From NCBI RefSeq assembly GCF_012317585.1, contig NZ_CP042909.1, forward strand, positions 1,426,001 through 1,490,000: 64,000 nt of DNA, in the 5' to 3' direction. Origin of the DNA: Thermosulfurimonas marina. GTDB lineage: Bacteria > Desulfobacterota > Thermodesulfobacteria > Thermodesulfobacteriales > Thermodesulfobacteriaceae. Below, in pieces: positions 24,051-32,871 of the stretch. A program made the position numbers and the translations under genes. How positions within the stretch are numbered: the stretch's first letter is position 1; each line of letters begins with the position of its first letter. The notes beneath the pieces were generated by a model. It was not told the DNA's origin and searched no databases. It saw nothing but the letters and a program-made list of their open reading frames with translations.

Positions 24051-25709
24051 ATGCGCAGCGACCGGGTGAAAAAGGGTCTTGAACGGGCCCCCCATCGGTC
24101 CCTTCTTCGGGCCTTGGGGCTAACGGACGAGGAATTGCGCAAGCCTCTCATCGGGGTGGTCAACTCCTTTAACGAGATCGTTCCCGGGCATATGCACCTG
24201 CGCCAGGTGACCGAGGCGGTAAAGGCCGGAGTGCGTATGGCCGGAGGGGTGCCGGTGGAGTTCGGGGTTATCGGGGTCTGCGACGGCATTGCCATGAATC
24301 ACGAGGGGATGAAGTATTCTCTGGTCTCCCGGGAGATCATCGCCGACTCCATCGAGATCATGGCCCAGGCCCACGCCTTTGACGCCCTGGTCCTGGTCTC
24401 AAGTTGCGACAAGATCACCCCGGGAATGCTCATGGCCGCCTTAAGGCTCAATCTCCCGGCCCTTCTTGTCTCCGGGGGGCCCATGCTCACCGGAAGCTTC
24501 CGGGGGCGCAAGGTCAACCTCATCTCCGTCTTTGAGGGAATAGGCAAGGTCAAGGTCGGGGAGATGACCGAGGAGGAACTGGCGGAGCTTGAGGCCTGCG
24601 CCTGCCCCACCTGCGGTTCCTGCGCGGGGATGTTCACGGCCAACTCCATGAATTGCCTTTCCGAGGCTTTGGGACTGGCTCTTCCGGGAAACGGGACCGT
24701 CCCGGCGGTGAGTGCCGAGCGCCTGCGGCTGGCCAAGCGCACCGGGGCCAAGGTGGTGGAGCTTTTGCGGCGCCGGATCACTCCCCGGAAGATCGCCACC
24801 GAGGCCGCCTTCCGTAACGCCATTACCGTGGACATGGCCCTGGGGTGTTCTACCAATACCGTGCTTCATCTTCCGGCCATCGCCCGGGAGGCCGGGATCA
24901 AACTCTCTCTGGAGGTCTTTGACGAGATCTCCCGGCGCACCCCGGTGCTAGCCAGTCTCATCCCTGCCGGGCCTCACAGCGTGCCGGAACTCTACGAGGC
25001 CGGGGGCATCCCGGCGGTGATGGCCGAGCTTTCCCGGGCCGGGCTCTTGGACCTTTCCGTCCTTACCGGAACCGGGGCCTCCCTCAAGGAAAATCTTTCC
25101 GGGGCGGAAATTCGCAATCCCGAGGTTATCCGGCCCTTGGAGAAGGCCTATCGTTCAGAAGGAGGCATTGCCATTCTCTGGGGGAGCCTGGCCCCGGAGG
25201 GGGCGGTGGTCAAGACCAGCGCCGTAGTCCCGGAGATGATGCGCCATGAGGGGCCGGCCCGGGTCTTTGACTCGGAGGAGGAGGCCTATCGGGCCATTCT
25301 CTCCGGAAAGATCCAGCCCGGAGACGTAGTGGTCATCCGCTATGAAGGTCCTAAAGGGGGGCCGGGAATGCGGGAAATGCTTTCCCCTACCTCGGCCCTC
25401 ATCGGGATGGGCCTAGGGGCCTCGGTGGCCCTCATCACCGACGGACGCTTTAGCGGAGGCACGCAGGGGGCCTGCATCGGGCACGTCTCCCCGGAGGCGG
25501 CCGAAGGAGGGCCCATCGCCCTGGTCAGGGACGGAGACCGTATCCGCATTGATATCCCGGCCCGGCGCCTGGACCTTCTGGTCTCCGAGGAGGAGCTTGA
25601 GCGCCGGCGCAAGAGCTGGAGGCCCAAGAAGAAAAAGGTCTCGGGAGTGCTGGCCCGTTACGCCCGTTTGGTCACCTCCGGGGCCAAGGGGGCGGTGCTC
25701 GAAGAATAA
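24051..25709 (+). CDS. ilvD: Dihydroxy-acid dehydratase
   Basis: IlvD dehydrates dihydroxy acids to the 2-oxo acids of valine, leucine and isoleucine synthesis, using an Fe-S cluster. Cysteines expected to bind the cluster lie in [10 protein letters not shown] and [17 protein letters not shown]. The C-terminal segment [21 protein letters not shown] is a family hallmark. The length of 552 is typical. Its stop is directly followed by the PfkB kinase start (TAAATG), so the two are co-transcribed. Other branched-chain genes are not in the window. Confidence 0.97.
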   Translation: MRSDRVKKGLERAPHRSLLRALGLTDEELRKPLIGVVNSFNEIVPGHMHLRQVTEAVKAGVRMAGGVPVEFGVIGVCDGIAMNHEGMKYSLVSREIIADSIEIMAQAHAFDALVLVSSCDKITPGMLMAALRLNLPALLVSGGPMLTGSFRGRKVNLISVFEGIGKVKVGEMTEEELAELEACACPTCGSCAGMFTANSMNCLSEALGLALPGNGTVPAVSAERLRLAKRTGAKVVELLRRRITPRKIATEAAFRNAITVDMALGCSTNTVLHLPAIAREAGIKLSLEVFDEISRRTPVLASLIPAGPHSVPELYEAGGIPAVMAELSRAGLLDLSVLTGTGASLKENLSGAEIRNPEVIRPLEKAYRSEGGIAILWGSLAPEGAVVKTSAVVPEMMRHEGPARVFDSEEEAYRAILSGKIQPGDVVVIRYEGPKGGPGMREMLSPTSALIGMGLGASVALITDGRFSGGTQGACIGHVSPEAAEGGPIALVRDGDRIRIDIPARRLDLLVSEEELERRRKSWRPKKKKVSGVLARYARLVTSGAKGAVLEE

Positions 25710-26555
25710 ATGGGGCGCTATCTCCTGGCCGGACACCTCACCCGGGACCTCATTCCGGGAGAGGGGTATCGTTTTGGAGGGGCGGTGCTCTATGCCGGGC
25801 TTACCGTGCGCCGGCTTTCCTGGGAGACCCATGTGCTTACCTCCTGTGCCGAAAGGGCGGAAGATCTGGAGAGGCTCTTCGGGGAACTCTTTTTTCATCT
25901 CGAGCCCTCGCCGGAGACCACAATCTTCGTGAACGAGGAGACTGCGTCCGGGCGCCGCCAGCGGGTGCTCGCCCGGGCGCAAGCCCTGAACTTTAAGGCC
26001 TTACCGGAGCGACCCTTTGCCGTAGAGGTCCTGCACCTGGCCCCGGTCCTTGACGAGGTCCCTCCGGAGCCCGGGATCTGGCTTGAGGCCGTGCGCTTTC
26101 GCCACCTGGTGGCCAACCCCCAGGGCTGGTTTCGGGAGGTGGACGAGGAGGGGAGGGTGCGGGCCCGGGTTCCGGATCTCTCCCGGGCCCCTCATTTTGA
26201 GGCCTTAGTGGTGAGCGAGGAGGATCTGGCCGCCGATTTTCAGGGACTTCTTTCCGAACTTCGGGCCCGGACGGAGATCCTGGTCCTTACCCGCGGGGCT
26301 GAGGGGGCTAGTCTCTTCCGCGGAAAAGGGGAGAGGTTTTTTCCAGCCCGCAAGGTGTCTGCGGTGGACCCCACCGGGGCCGGAGACGTCCTGGCCGGGG
26401 CTTTTTTCGGCCTCCTTTTTCGAGGAAAAGGCCCGGAGGAGGCCCTGAAGGCCGCGATGGAGCTTGCGGCCCTGGCGGTTACCCGTCCGGGCCTTTCCGG
26501 AGTGCCCACCTTTCAGGAAATCGCAAACTTGCCTTTCCGGCCTCAGGAGTGTTAA
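25710..26555 (+). CDS. PfkB/ribokinase-family kinase, substrate unknown
   Basis: The 281-residue protein has the C-terminal PfkB signature DPTGAGDVLAGAFFGLL with the catalytic Asp of GAGD, and an N-terminal region with a substrate-binding Gly-rich turn (FGGAVLYAGLTVRRL). The family phosphorylates sugars, nucleosides or related alcohols with ATP. Its start directly abuts the ilvD stop, and the mla promoter lies across its last codon. Neither neighbour fixes the substrate. Confidence 0.85.
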   Translation: MGRYLLAGHLTRDLIPGEGYRFGGAVLYAGLTVRRLSWETHVLTSCAERAEDLERLFGELFFHLEPSPETTIFVNEETASGRRQRVLARAQALNFKALPERPFAVEVLHLAPVLDEVPPEPGIWLEAVRFRHLVANPQGWFREVDEEGRVRARVPDLSRAPHFEALVVSEEDLAADFQGLLSELRARTEILVLTRGAEGASLFRGKGERFFPARKVSAVDPTGAGDVLAGAFFGLLFRGKGPEEALKAAMELAALAVTRPGLSGVPTFQEIANLPFRPQEC

Positions 26556-26558
26556 AAT
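26550..26558 (+). promoter_or_regulatory. Extended -10 promoter of the mlaEFD operon
   Basis: TGT-TAAAAT at 26550-26558 is an extended -10 that covers the stop codon of the PfkB gene. A possible -35, TTGCCT, lies at 26529-26534 (18-base spacer). Transcription would start near 26565, 16 bases before the mlaE ATG. Confidence 0.5.
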
Positions 26559-26580
26559 AGGCTACCTAGCGGGGGTGCCT

Positions 26581-27351
26581 ATGGGAAACTTTTTGGCCTA
26601 TCTGGGAAGGTTGGGGCTTTCCTTTGTCTCCCAGGCTGGAGGGATGTTCCTTCTCTTTCTTTCCACCCTGGCCTTGACCCTCAAACCCCCCTATCGGGTG
26701 CGGCTTTTTTTCAAGCAGATGGAATTTGTGGGGGTAAACTCCCTGGTAGTGGTGGTCCTTACGGCCCTCTTTTCCGGGATGGTCATTGCCTTTCAGAGCT
26801 ACCGGGCTCTATCCAAGTTCGGGGGAGAGAGCCTTCTCGGAGGCCTGGTAGCCCTTTCCCTGGTAAGGGAGTTGGGACCGGTCCTGACCAGTCTCATGGT
26901 TACCGCCCGGGCGGGCTCAGCCATGGCCGCAGAGCTCGGTACCATGAGGGTCACGGAGCAGATCGATGCCCTGGAGGTCATGGCGGTGCACCCCATCCAT
27001 TATCTGGTGGTTCCGCGCTTCTGGGCTGCGGTGCTCATGGTCCCTCTCCTTACGGTAATCGCCGATGCCGTGGGAATCGCCGGGGGTTATCTGGTAGGGG
27101 TCCTCCTTCTTAAAGTGGATGCGGGGATCTTCGTAGAAAAGATGCGCGAGATGGTGGAATGGATAGATATTTCAAGTGGTCTTTATAAGGCCTTTGTTTT
27201 CGGAGGTCTTTTGGCCATAATCGGTTGCTATAAGGGATATAATGCCCGAGGAGGGGCCGAAGGGGTGGGGCAGGCCACCACGGAGGCGGTGGTGATTGCC
27301 TCGGTGGCCATCCTGGTGGGAGACTATATCCTCACCTCCCTCCTCTTTTAA
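26581..27351 (+). CDS. mlaE: MlaE-family ABC transporter permease
   Basis: The permease of the Mla-type system moves phospholipids between the inner membrane and the periplasmic MCE ring. It has about five hydrophobic helices and the family motifs LVRELGPVLTSLMVTARAG and RVTEQIDALEVMAVHP. ATG at 26581 gives 256 residues, the normal length; a longer open frame upstream overlaps the PfkB gene and is not conserved. Four bases separate it from the ATPase start. Confidence 0.95.
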   Translation: MGNFLAYLGRLGLSFVSQAGGMFLLFLSTLALTLKPPYRVRLFFKQMEFVGVNSLVVVVLTALFSGMVIAFQSYRALSKFGGESLLGGLVALSLVRELGPVLTSLMVTARAGSAMAAELGTMRVTEQIDALEVMAVHPIHYLVVPRFWAAVLMVPLLTVIADAVGIAGGYLVGVLLLKVDAGIFVEKMREMVEWIDISSGLYKAFVFGGLLAIIGCYKGYNARGGAEGVGQATTEAVVIASVAILVGDYILTSLLF

Positions 27352-27355
27352 AGCT

Positions 27356-28132
27356 ATGGTGGAATTGATCGATCTGCACAAGAGCTTTGGAGAACAAAAG
27401 GTGCTCGCCGGGGTGAATCTCAAGATACCCCGAGGCCGCCTCACCTTCATTATGGGCCGCAGCGGGACCGGAAAGAGCGTTCTTCTCAAACACATGATCG
27501 GGCTCCTCAGGCCTGACCGGGGAAAGATTCTCATCGACGGAGAGGACGTCACGGATTATTCCCCGGCCCAGTGGCAGCGCCTGCGCCGGCGTTTCGGTTT
27601 CCTCTTTCAGGAGGGGGCCCTCTTTGACTCCATGACCGTGGCCGAGAATGTGGCCTTTCCTTTGATGGAGCACACCCGGCTTTCCCGCCGGGAGATCGAA
27701 AAACGGGTGGAAGAAAAGCTTGCGGTGGTGGGGCTTCTGGAGGCCCGAGACAAGTATCCGGCGGAGCTTTCCGGGGGCATGCGCAAGCGGGCGGCCCTGG
27801 CCCGGGCCCTGGCTCTGGAGCCGGAGATCATCCTCTTTGACGAGCCCACCACGGGACTGGACCCCATCCTTCAGGTCTCCATCATGAAGCTCATCCGGGA
27901 GACCCAGAGGAGGTTCGGGCTTACGGGAGTGGTGGTGAGCCATGATGTGCCCATCGCCCTGCAGGCCGCAGACTTCATCGCCATGCTTCACGAGGGGCGG
28001 GTGGTGGCCTTTGGGCCTCCCAAGGAGATCCGAGAAAGCGATCATCCTTTTGTGAGACAATTTTTAAGGAGTGCTTTTGAGGGCTGTCTGCCCGGGGAGG
28101 GAAGCCATGTACAAGAAAAGCACGGAGATTAA
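27356..28132 (+). CDS. mlaF: MlaF-family ABC transporter ATP-binding protein
   Basis: The ATPase partner of MlaE. Walker A GRSGTGKSV is near residue 35, signature LSGGMRKRAALARALA, and Walker B IILFDEPTTGLDP. ATG at 27356 gives 258 residues. Its 3' end overlaps mlaD by 26 bases. No STAS-domain MlaB gene accompanies it, although MlaFE in E. coli needs MlaB; such a partner may lie elsewhere or be absent. Confidence 0.95.
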   Translation: MVELIDLHKSFGEQKVLAGVNLKIPRGRLTFIMGRSGTGKSVLLKHMIGLLRPDRGKILIDGEDVTDYSPAQWQRLRRRFGFLFQEGALFDSMTVAENVAFPLMEHTRLSRREIEKRVEEKLAVVGLLEARDKYPAELSGGMRKRAALARALALEPEIILFDEPTTGLDPILQVSIMKLIRETQRRFGLTGVVVSHDVPIALQAADFIAMLHEGRVVAFGPPKEIRESDHPFVRQFLRSAFEGCLPGEGSHVQEKHGD

Positions 28133-29183
28133 GGTAGGAATCTTCGTGGTGGCGGCCTTGGCGGTTCTGGCCTACCTTACGGTAAAACTGGCGGAGGAGT
28201 CTTTCCATCCTCAAGGCACCTATCCCCTCTATGCGGTCTTCGAAAATGTTTCCGGGCTGGTGCGGGGGGCCCGGGTGGAGATGGCCGGAGTGGAGATCGG
28301 CCGGGTGGGCCGGATCGAGCTCCTTCCCGAGGGTAAGGCCCGGGTAGAGCTTCTGATCTATAAAGGGGTCAAGATTGCGGCCGATGCCGAGGCCGTAGTT
28401 CGTACGGCGGGGGTCCTGGGAGACCGTTTCGTGGAGATCCGCCAGGGTCGGGCCCGGGAGGTGCTTTCTCCGGGCCGCGAGATCGCCCGTACGGAAAGCC
28501 CCGTGGATCTGGGGCAGGTCTTGGCCGAGGTGGGCCCGGCCGTCAAGGAACTCCGCCAGGCCGCCGAGGGCCTCAGCGAGATTTTGGGCTCGGAAGAGGG
28601 CCGGCGCAACCTAAAGGAGCTTATAGCCAACCTCCGCGACGCCAGCGCCTCTATCAAACAGGCTGCGGACCGCATCAACCGCGGGGAGGGGACCCTGGGT
28701 AAACTCCTTACCGACGAGGAGCTCTATCGGGAGATCAAGTCCAGTTTTGGGGACTTCAAGGTCACCATGGCCAACCTGCGGGAGGTCTCGGAACGCATGC
28801 GCCGCGGGGAGGGGACCCTGGGCAAACTCCTTACCGACGAGGAGCTTTACCGGAGCTTCCGGCAGGCCATGGACAGTGTGGAAAAGGGCTCTACGGCCAT
28901 TGCCGAGGTGGCTGAAAAGATCAACCGCGGGGAGGGGACCCTGGGCAAGCTGCTGACCGACGAGGAGCTCTATAGCGAGCTTGAGGACGCCGTGCGCACC
29001 CTCAACCGCATCGTGAAGAAGGTGGATCGGGGCCAGGGGACCTTGGGCAAGCTGGTCAATGACGATAGCCTTTACGTGGAGGCCAAGCGGGCCCTCCAGA
29101 ATGTGAACCGGGCCACCTCCGGCCTCCAGGAACAGGTGCCCATTTCCGTCCTGGGGACCATCGCCGGGGCGGCCATGCACTGA
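28107..29183 (+). CDS. mlaD: MlaD-like MCE-domain protein with C-terminal GTLGKLLTDEELY repeats
   Basis: The protein is anchored by an N-terminal transmembrane helix (about 8-27). A single MCE domain (about 37-120) would hexamerise in the periplasm into a lipid tunnel. The C-terminal half is an extended helical region with four copies of RGEGTLGKLLTDEELY. The first three start about 41 residues apart and the fourth after 34. ATG at 28107 gives 358 residues, longer than E. coli MlaD (183). The long tail may bridge toward the outer membrane or another protein. It is followed two bases later by the W-P-L-F repeat gene. Confidence 0.92.
   Translation: MYKKSTEIKVGIFVVAALAVLAYLTVKLAEESFHPQGTYPLYAVFENVSGLVRGARVEMAGVEIGRVGRIELLPEGKARVELLIYKGVKIAADAEAVVRTAGVLGDRFVEIRQGRAREVLSPGREIARTESPVDLGQVLAEVGPAVKELRQAAEGLSEILGSEEGRRNLKELIANLRDASASIKQAADRINRGEGTLGKLLTDEELYREIKSSFGDFKVTMANLREVSERMRRGEGTLGKLLTDEELYRSFRQAMDSVEKGSTAIAEVAEKINRGEGTLGKLLTDEELYSELEDAVRTLNRIVKKVDRGQGTLGKLVNDDSLYVEAKRALQNVNRATSGLQEQVPISVLGTIAGAAMH
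28680..29075 (+). repeat. In-gene direct repeats in mlaD (about 123-bp period)
   Basis: A block of about 44 bases beginning CGCGGGGAGGGGACCCTGGG starts at 28680, 28803 and 28926, exactly 123 bases apart, and is nearly identical in the three copies. A diverged fourth copy starts near 29028. The intervening sequence is much less similar, so only the block is conserved. Confidence 0.88.
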
Positions 29184-29184
29184 T

Positions 29185-30570
29185 ATGAGAGGCTTCTCCC
29201 TCTTTCTCCTTCTCGGGTTCCTCTGGGGGGTGGCTCCGGCCCTCAAGGCGGAGGAGGTCCGCTACAACTGGTGGCCTCTTTTCTTCTATGCTCAAAGTCC
29301 GGAGGCCCAGCGGCTGGAGCTCTTCGGACCTTTGGTGGGCCTTTACCGCAACAACCACGAGCGCTCCCTTTCGGTAAGACCGCTCTTTTCCCGGGTCTTC
29401 CGTAACGGGGAAGAGGATATTTATTTTCTCTCTCCTCTGGGCTACTATCATCGGGAGGAGGGATATCGGCGCTTCCGTCTGGTGCCGCTTTTTTCGTACG
29501 ATTCTTTTGAGGAGGATAAGGCCGGGCCGGCCGAACACCATACCTACTTTCCGATCTTTTGGGGGAAAGACTCCCGGGGAGAGGGCTACTGGGGGATCTT
29601 TCCCCTTTACGGAGTGATGCGGGAACGGCTGGGCTACGACGAGATCCGCTTTTTCCTCTGGCCCCTTTACTCTTCGGCTCGGCAAGACGGAAACCTCTCC
29701 ACCAACATTCTCTGGCCCTTTTTCAATTATTCCCGGGGGCCGGAGCTTTCGGGCTTTAAGTTCTGGCCCCTTTTTGGCTGGCGAGAGAGGAAAGGGGAAT
29801 ACCGGCGGCGCTTTTTCCTCTGGCCCGTCTTCATAAGGGAAGACCGTTACGGGGCCGAAGGGGAATTGCGCTACCGAAAGCGCTACTACTGGCCCCTTTA
29901 CGGTCAAGAGGGCGGAGAAGGGAAACAGCGGCGCTTCTGGCTCTGGCCCTTTTTTCAGAAGGTGGACTCTCCGGCCTATCGGAAGTGGGATTTCCCCTGG
30001 CCCTTCTTTCAGGTCATTCGGGGAAAGGAAAGGGGGCTTCGGCTTTGGCCCCTTTTTGGCTGGCGCAAATCCGCAGACTGGGAAAGGAACTTTGTCCTCT
30101 GGCCCCTCTTTTTTGGGGAGCATCTTTCGCGCGGCCCGGAAGAGGAGGTCTCCGGGCGCTTCCTTCTCCTCTCGCACTACCGCCGGGTGGACTATCAGGG
30201 GAAGCCCCAAGAGAAGTTTCTGCGGCTCTGGCCTTTTTTCCTGCACTACGAGCACCTTTCCGAAGACCGAAGTCTCTTTTATTTTCCGGCCCTTCTTCCC
30301 TTTTACGACGAGGGTCTTGAGCGCAATATCGGTTCCTTCCTGCGACTCTTTGAGTATTACCGTTTCGGACCCGAGCGCAGTTATATCAAGGTCCTCTGGG
30401 GGCTCTACCGCTACGAACGGGAGAAGGAGAGCCGCCTACACGAGTTGGCCTTTCTTTTAGGAGTAAGGATGGGCAAAGAGACCCTTTACCTGCGTCTTCT
30501 GAACGGTCTTTTGGGCTTGGGGCGCTGTGAGGGCCACTGGCATTTCGAAATCTTCTGGAAGGACCTTTAA
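29185..30570 (+). CDS. Exported repeat protein with about 16 W-P-L-F-type motifs (unknown function)
   Basis: Not recognised. The 461-residue product has a signal peptide (about 1-22, ending ALKA). The mature part repeats a motif of the type (F/L)WP(L/F)(F/Y), with clear copies at residues 29, 159, 177, 194, 213, 236, 254, 272, 288, 306 and 349 and weaker ones at 65, 100, 122, 139 and 371, usually 16-23 residues apart. Arg, Glu and Tyr fill the stretches between. Alternating aromatic and charged residues suggest beta strands, either an outer-membrane barrel or a beta-solenoid. It starts two bases after mlaD and so belongs to the mla operon. A role as outer-membrane partner of the lipid transporter is inference. 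Confidence 0.7.
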   Translation: MRGFSLFLLLGFLWGVAPALKAEEVRYNWWPLFFYAQSPEAQRLELFGPLVGLYRNNHERSLSVRPLFSRVFRNGEEDIYFLSPLGYYHREEGYRRFRLVPLFSYDSFEEDKAGPAEHHTYFPIFWGKDSRGEGYWGIFPLYGVMRERLGYDEIRFFLWPLYSSARQDGNLSTNILWPFFNYSRGPELSGFKFWPLFGWRERKGEYRRRFFLWPVFIREDRYGAEGELRYRKRYYWPLYGQEGGEGKQRRFWLWPFFQKVDSPAYRKWDFPWPFFQVIRGKERGLRLWPLFGWRKSADWERNFVLWPLFFGEHLSRGPEEEVSGRFLLLSHYRRVDYQGKPQEKFLRLWPFFLHYEHLSEDRSLFYFPALLPFYDEGLERNIGSFLRLFEYYRFGPERSYIKVLWGLYRYEREKESRLHELAFLLGVRMGKETLYLRLLNGLLGLGRCEGHWHFEIFWKDL

Positions 30571-31919
30571 GGGGTCACCCCCCAGCGCTTGAGTTTTTCC
30601 CGCAAAGTCTTGCGGTCGATGCCCAGCTTCTGGGCGGCCAGGGTCTTGTTCCCTCCGCAGGCCCGCAGGACCCTCAACACATGGCGTTTTTCCACTTCTT
30701 CCAAGGGGAGATCCTCTTCGAGGGTGAGATCCGGGGCCTGGTCTTCAAAGCCGGCGAAGTAAAGGTCCTCCGGGCCGATTACCGGCTTGCGCGCAAAGAC
30801 CACCAGACGCTCGATGGTATTTTCAAGCTCCCGTACATTTCCCGGCCAGGGATAGCGCAAAAAGGCCTCCAGGACCTCCGGAGAGAGGGCTTCCACCGGT
30901 TTGCAGTGCTTGCGGGCGTAACGCTTCAGGAAATGTTCCGCAAGGAGGGGGATGTCCTCCCGTCTTTCCCTGAGGGGTGGTAGTTGAATGGAGATGACAT
31001 GCAGGCGGAAGTAGAGGTCTTCCCGGAAGCGTCCCGCCCGGACTTCCTCTCGAAGGTCTTTGTTGGTGGCGGCGATAATGCGCACATCCACCCGCACCAA
31101 GCGGTGGCTGCCTACCGGAGAGATTTCTTTTTCCTCCACGGCCTTGAGGAGCTTGGCCTGGATGTCCAGGGAGATATTTCCGATCTCGTCGAAGAAGATG
31201 GTCCCTCCGTTGGCCAGCTCGAATTTTCCGATCTTGTGTTGGGTGGCCCCGGTAAAGGCCCCCCGCACGTGTCCGAAAAGTTCCGATTCAAAGAGGGTGG
31301 GGACCAGGGTGCCGCAGTCCACGGCCACGAAGGGCCCTTCGGCCCGGGGGCTCATCCGGTGGATAAGCCGGGCCAGCAACCCCTTGCCGGTGCCGGACTC
31401 CCCGGTGAGAAGGACGGTGGAGTCGGTCTGGGCGGCCATCTCTGCCTGTTCCAGTACCCGGCGAATGGCCGGGCTCTGGCCGATAAATTCCACCTGGCCC
31501 TCCTTTTCGGCCAGGGCCCGCTTGAGGTAGATGTTTTCCAGGGTGAGGCGCTTTTTTTCTAGGGCCCGGGAGACGGCCAGACGCAATTCCTGGGGATTAA
31601 AGGGCTTTTGCAGGAAGTCCGCGGCCCCGAGCTTCATGGCCGAGACCGCCACCTGGACCGTGCCGTAGGCCGTGATGACCACCACCTGGGCCTGGGGGTC
31701 TTCCTCGCGGATTTCCTGAAGCAGTTCCAGGCCCTCCACTCCCGGAAGCTTGAGGTCTAGTAAAATGACGTCGAATTCGTATTCTTCGACGAGCCGGCGG
31801 GCCTCTTCTGCGGTTCCGGCCATCTCCACCTCATAGCCCTCGCGGGAGAGGACCTGAAAGGCGGCGTCCCGGATGCCGGCGTCGTCATCAATGATCAGTA
31901 CTCGTCCCTTAGCTTTCAT
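30567..31919 (-). CDS. Sigma-54-dependent response regulator (NtrC family)
   Basis: It activates sigma-54 promoters when phosphorylated. The receiver domain begins VLIIDDDAGIRDAA and has the phospho-acceptor Asp in DVILLDLKLPG. The AAA+ domain has Walker A TGESGTGKGLLA, the sigma-54 contact GAFTGA and Walker B VDVRIIAATN region. The C-terminus is a Fis-type helix-turn-helix (NKTLAAQKLGIDRKTLREKL). ATG at 31919 (450 residues) is chosen because the in-frame extension overlaps the kinase gene. The cognate kinase lies directly upstream, overlapping by 11 bases. Target genes are unknown. Confidence 0.93.
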   Translation of the reverse strand: MKAKGRVLIIDDDAGIRDAAFQVLSREGYEVEMAGTAEEARRLVEEYEFDVILLDLKLPGVEGLELLQEIREEDPQAQVVVITAYGTVQVAVSAMKLGAADFLQKPFNPQELRLAVSRALEKKRLTLENIYLKRALAEKEGQVEFIGQSPAIRRVLEQAEMAAQTDSTVLLTGESGTGKGLLARLIHRMSPRAEGPFVAVDCGTLVPTLFESELFGHVRGAFTGATQHKIGKFELANGGTIFFDEIGNISLDIQAKLLKAVEEKEISPVGSHRLVRVDVRIIAATNKDLREEVRAGRFREDLYFRLHVISIQLPPLRERREDIPLLAEHFLKRYARKHCKPVEALSPEVLEAFLRYPWPGNVRELENTIERLVVFARKPVIGPEDLYFAGFEDQAPDLTLEEDLPLEEVEKRHVLRVLRACGGNKTLAAQKLGIDRKTLREKLKRWGVTP

Positions 31920-32871
31920 TTTCCGCAAGCTCCGGGAGCCATACCCGGAAAAGGGCCCCACCCTCCGGGGGGTTGTGGGCCTCCAGGTGTCCTCCGTGTT
32001 GTTTAACTATACTTTGGGAGATGGCCAGGCCAAGTCCTGTGCCCTTCCCCTCCCTTTTAGTGGTGAAAAAGGGCTCAAAGATCCGGGGAAGGATCTCCGG
32101 GGGAATACCGGGACCGGTGTCCTGGACCTCGAAGAAGATCCGGTGGTCTTTTCGCCCGCTACGGAGATGCAACTTTCCTTTTCCGCCCATGGCCTCTCCG
32201 GCGTTGATCAGGAGATTCAGGATGACCTGCTCCAGCCGGGTGCGTATCCCCAGGGTGTAGAGGGGGGTGGGACTCAGTTCCCAGACCGGCCTCACGTGGC
32301 GTAGCACCCGGTAGTCGGCCACAATTTCGTACATTTCCTTGAGCAGGGTATTGATCTCCACCGGCTCCCGGGGCCCCTCCTCTATTTCCCCAAAATTGAG
32401 AAGGGTCTTCACAATGATCCGGGCCCGGGTGGCCAGCTTGACGATCTTTTCCACATACTGGAGGAGGGGGCTTTCCGGGGGAAGGTCCTCCCGCAGAAGA
32501 TTGCTATAAAGGAGGATCCCTCCTAGGGGGTTATTGAGTTCGTGGGCGATCTCGCTGGCCGCCCGGGCCAGGGCCGTGGCGGTTTCCCCGGTGGAAAGAT
32601 GCGGGAGTTCCTTTTCCCAGACTACCACCAGGCTGAGCCCTTCCGAAAGAGGAAGGCGCAAGCCCTTGAGAAAGAGAGGGGGTTCGGCCGGGGTGAGGCG
32701 GCGGGCCTCAAAGCGTCCGGGATTTTCGGGAACCGGAGTGAGCAACTCCGAAAGGGGAAGCTCCTTGTCCCCCAGGGCAAAGAGTTCCCGGAAGGCCCGG
32801 TTCAGGGCCCGGGGAGTTTCACCTTCAAAAAGCCCTGCGGCCTCTTCAAGGTCTTCGATAGGGATGGGCAC
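31909..32871 (-). CDS. Soluble sensor histidine kinase
   Basis: The 320-residue kinase has an N-terminal sensor region of about 100 residues (PAS-like, not firmly identified). The phospho-acceptor is in the H-box SEIAHELNNPLGGIL. The ATPase domain has N-box NLLINAGEAM, G1 DTGPGIPPEI, F-box FEPFFTTK and G2 GTGLGLAIS. No transmembrane segment is seen, so it senses a cytoplasmic signal. GTG at 32871. It overlaps the regulator gene, forming an NtrB/NtrC-like pair. Confidence 0.92.
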   Translation of the reverse strand: MPIPIEDLEEAAGLFEGETPRALNRAFRELFALGDKELPLSELLTPVPENPGRFEARRLTPAEPPLFLKGLRLPLSEGLSLVVVWEKELPHLSTGETATALARAASEIAHELNNPLGGILLYSNLLREDLPPESPLLQYVEKIVKLATRARIIVKTLLNFGEIEEGPREPVEINTLLKEMYEIVADYRVLRHVRPVWELSPTPLYTLGIRTRLEQVILNLLINAGEAMGGKGKLHLRSGRKDHRIFFEVQDTGPGIPPEILPRIFEPFFTTKREGKGTGLGLAISQSIVKQHGGHLEAHNPPEGGALFRVWLPELAENES

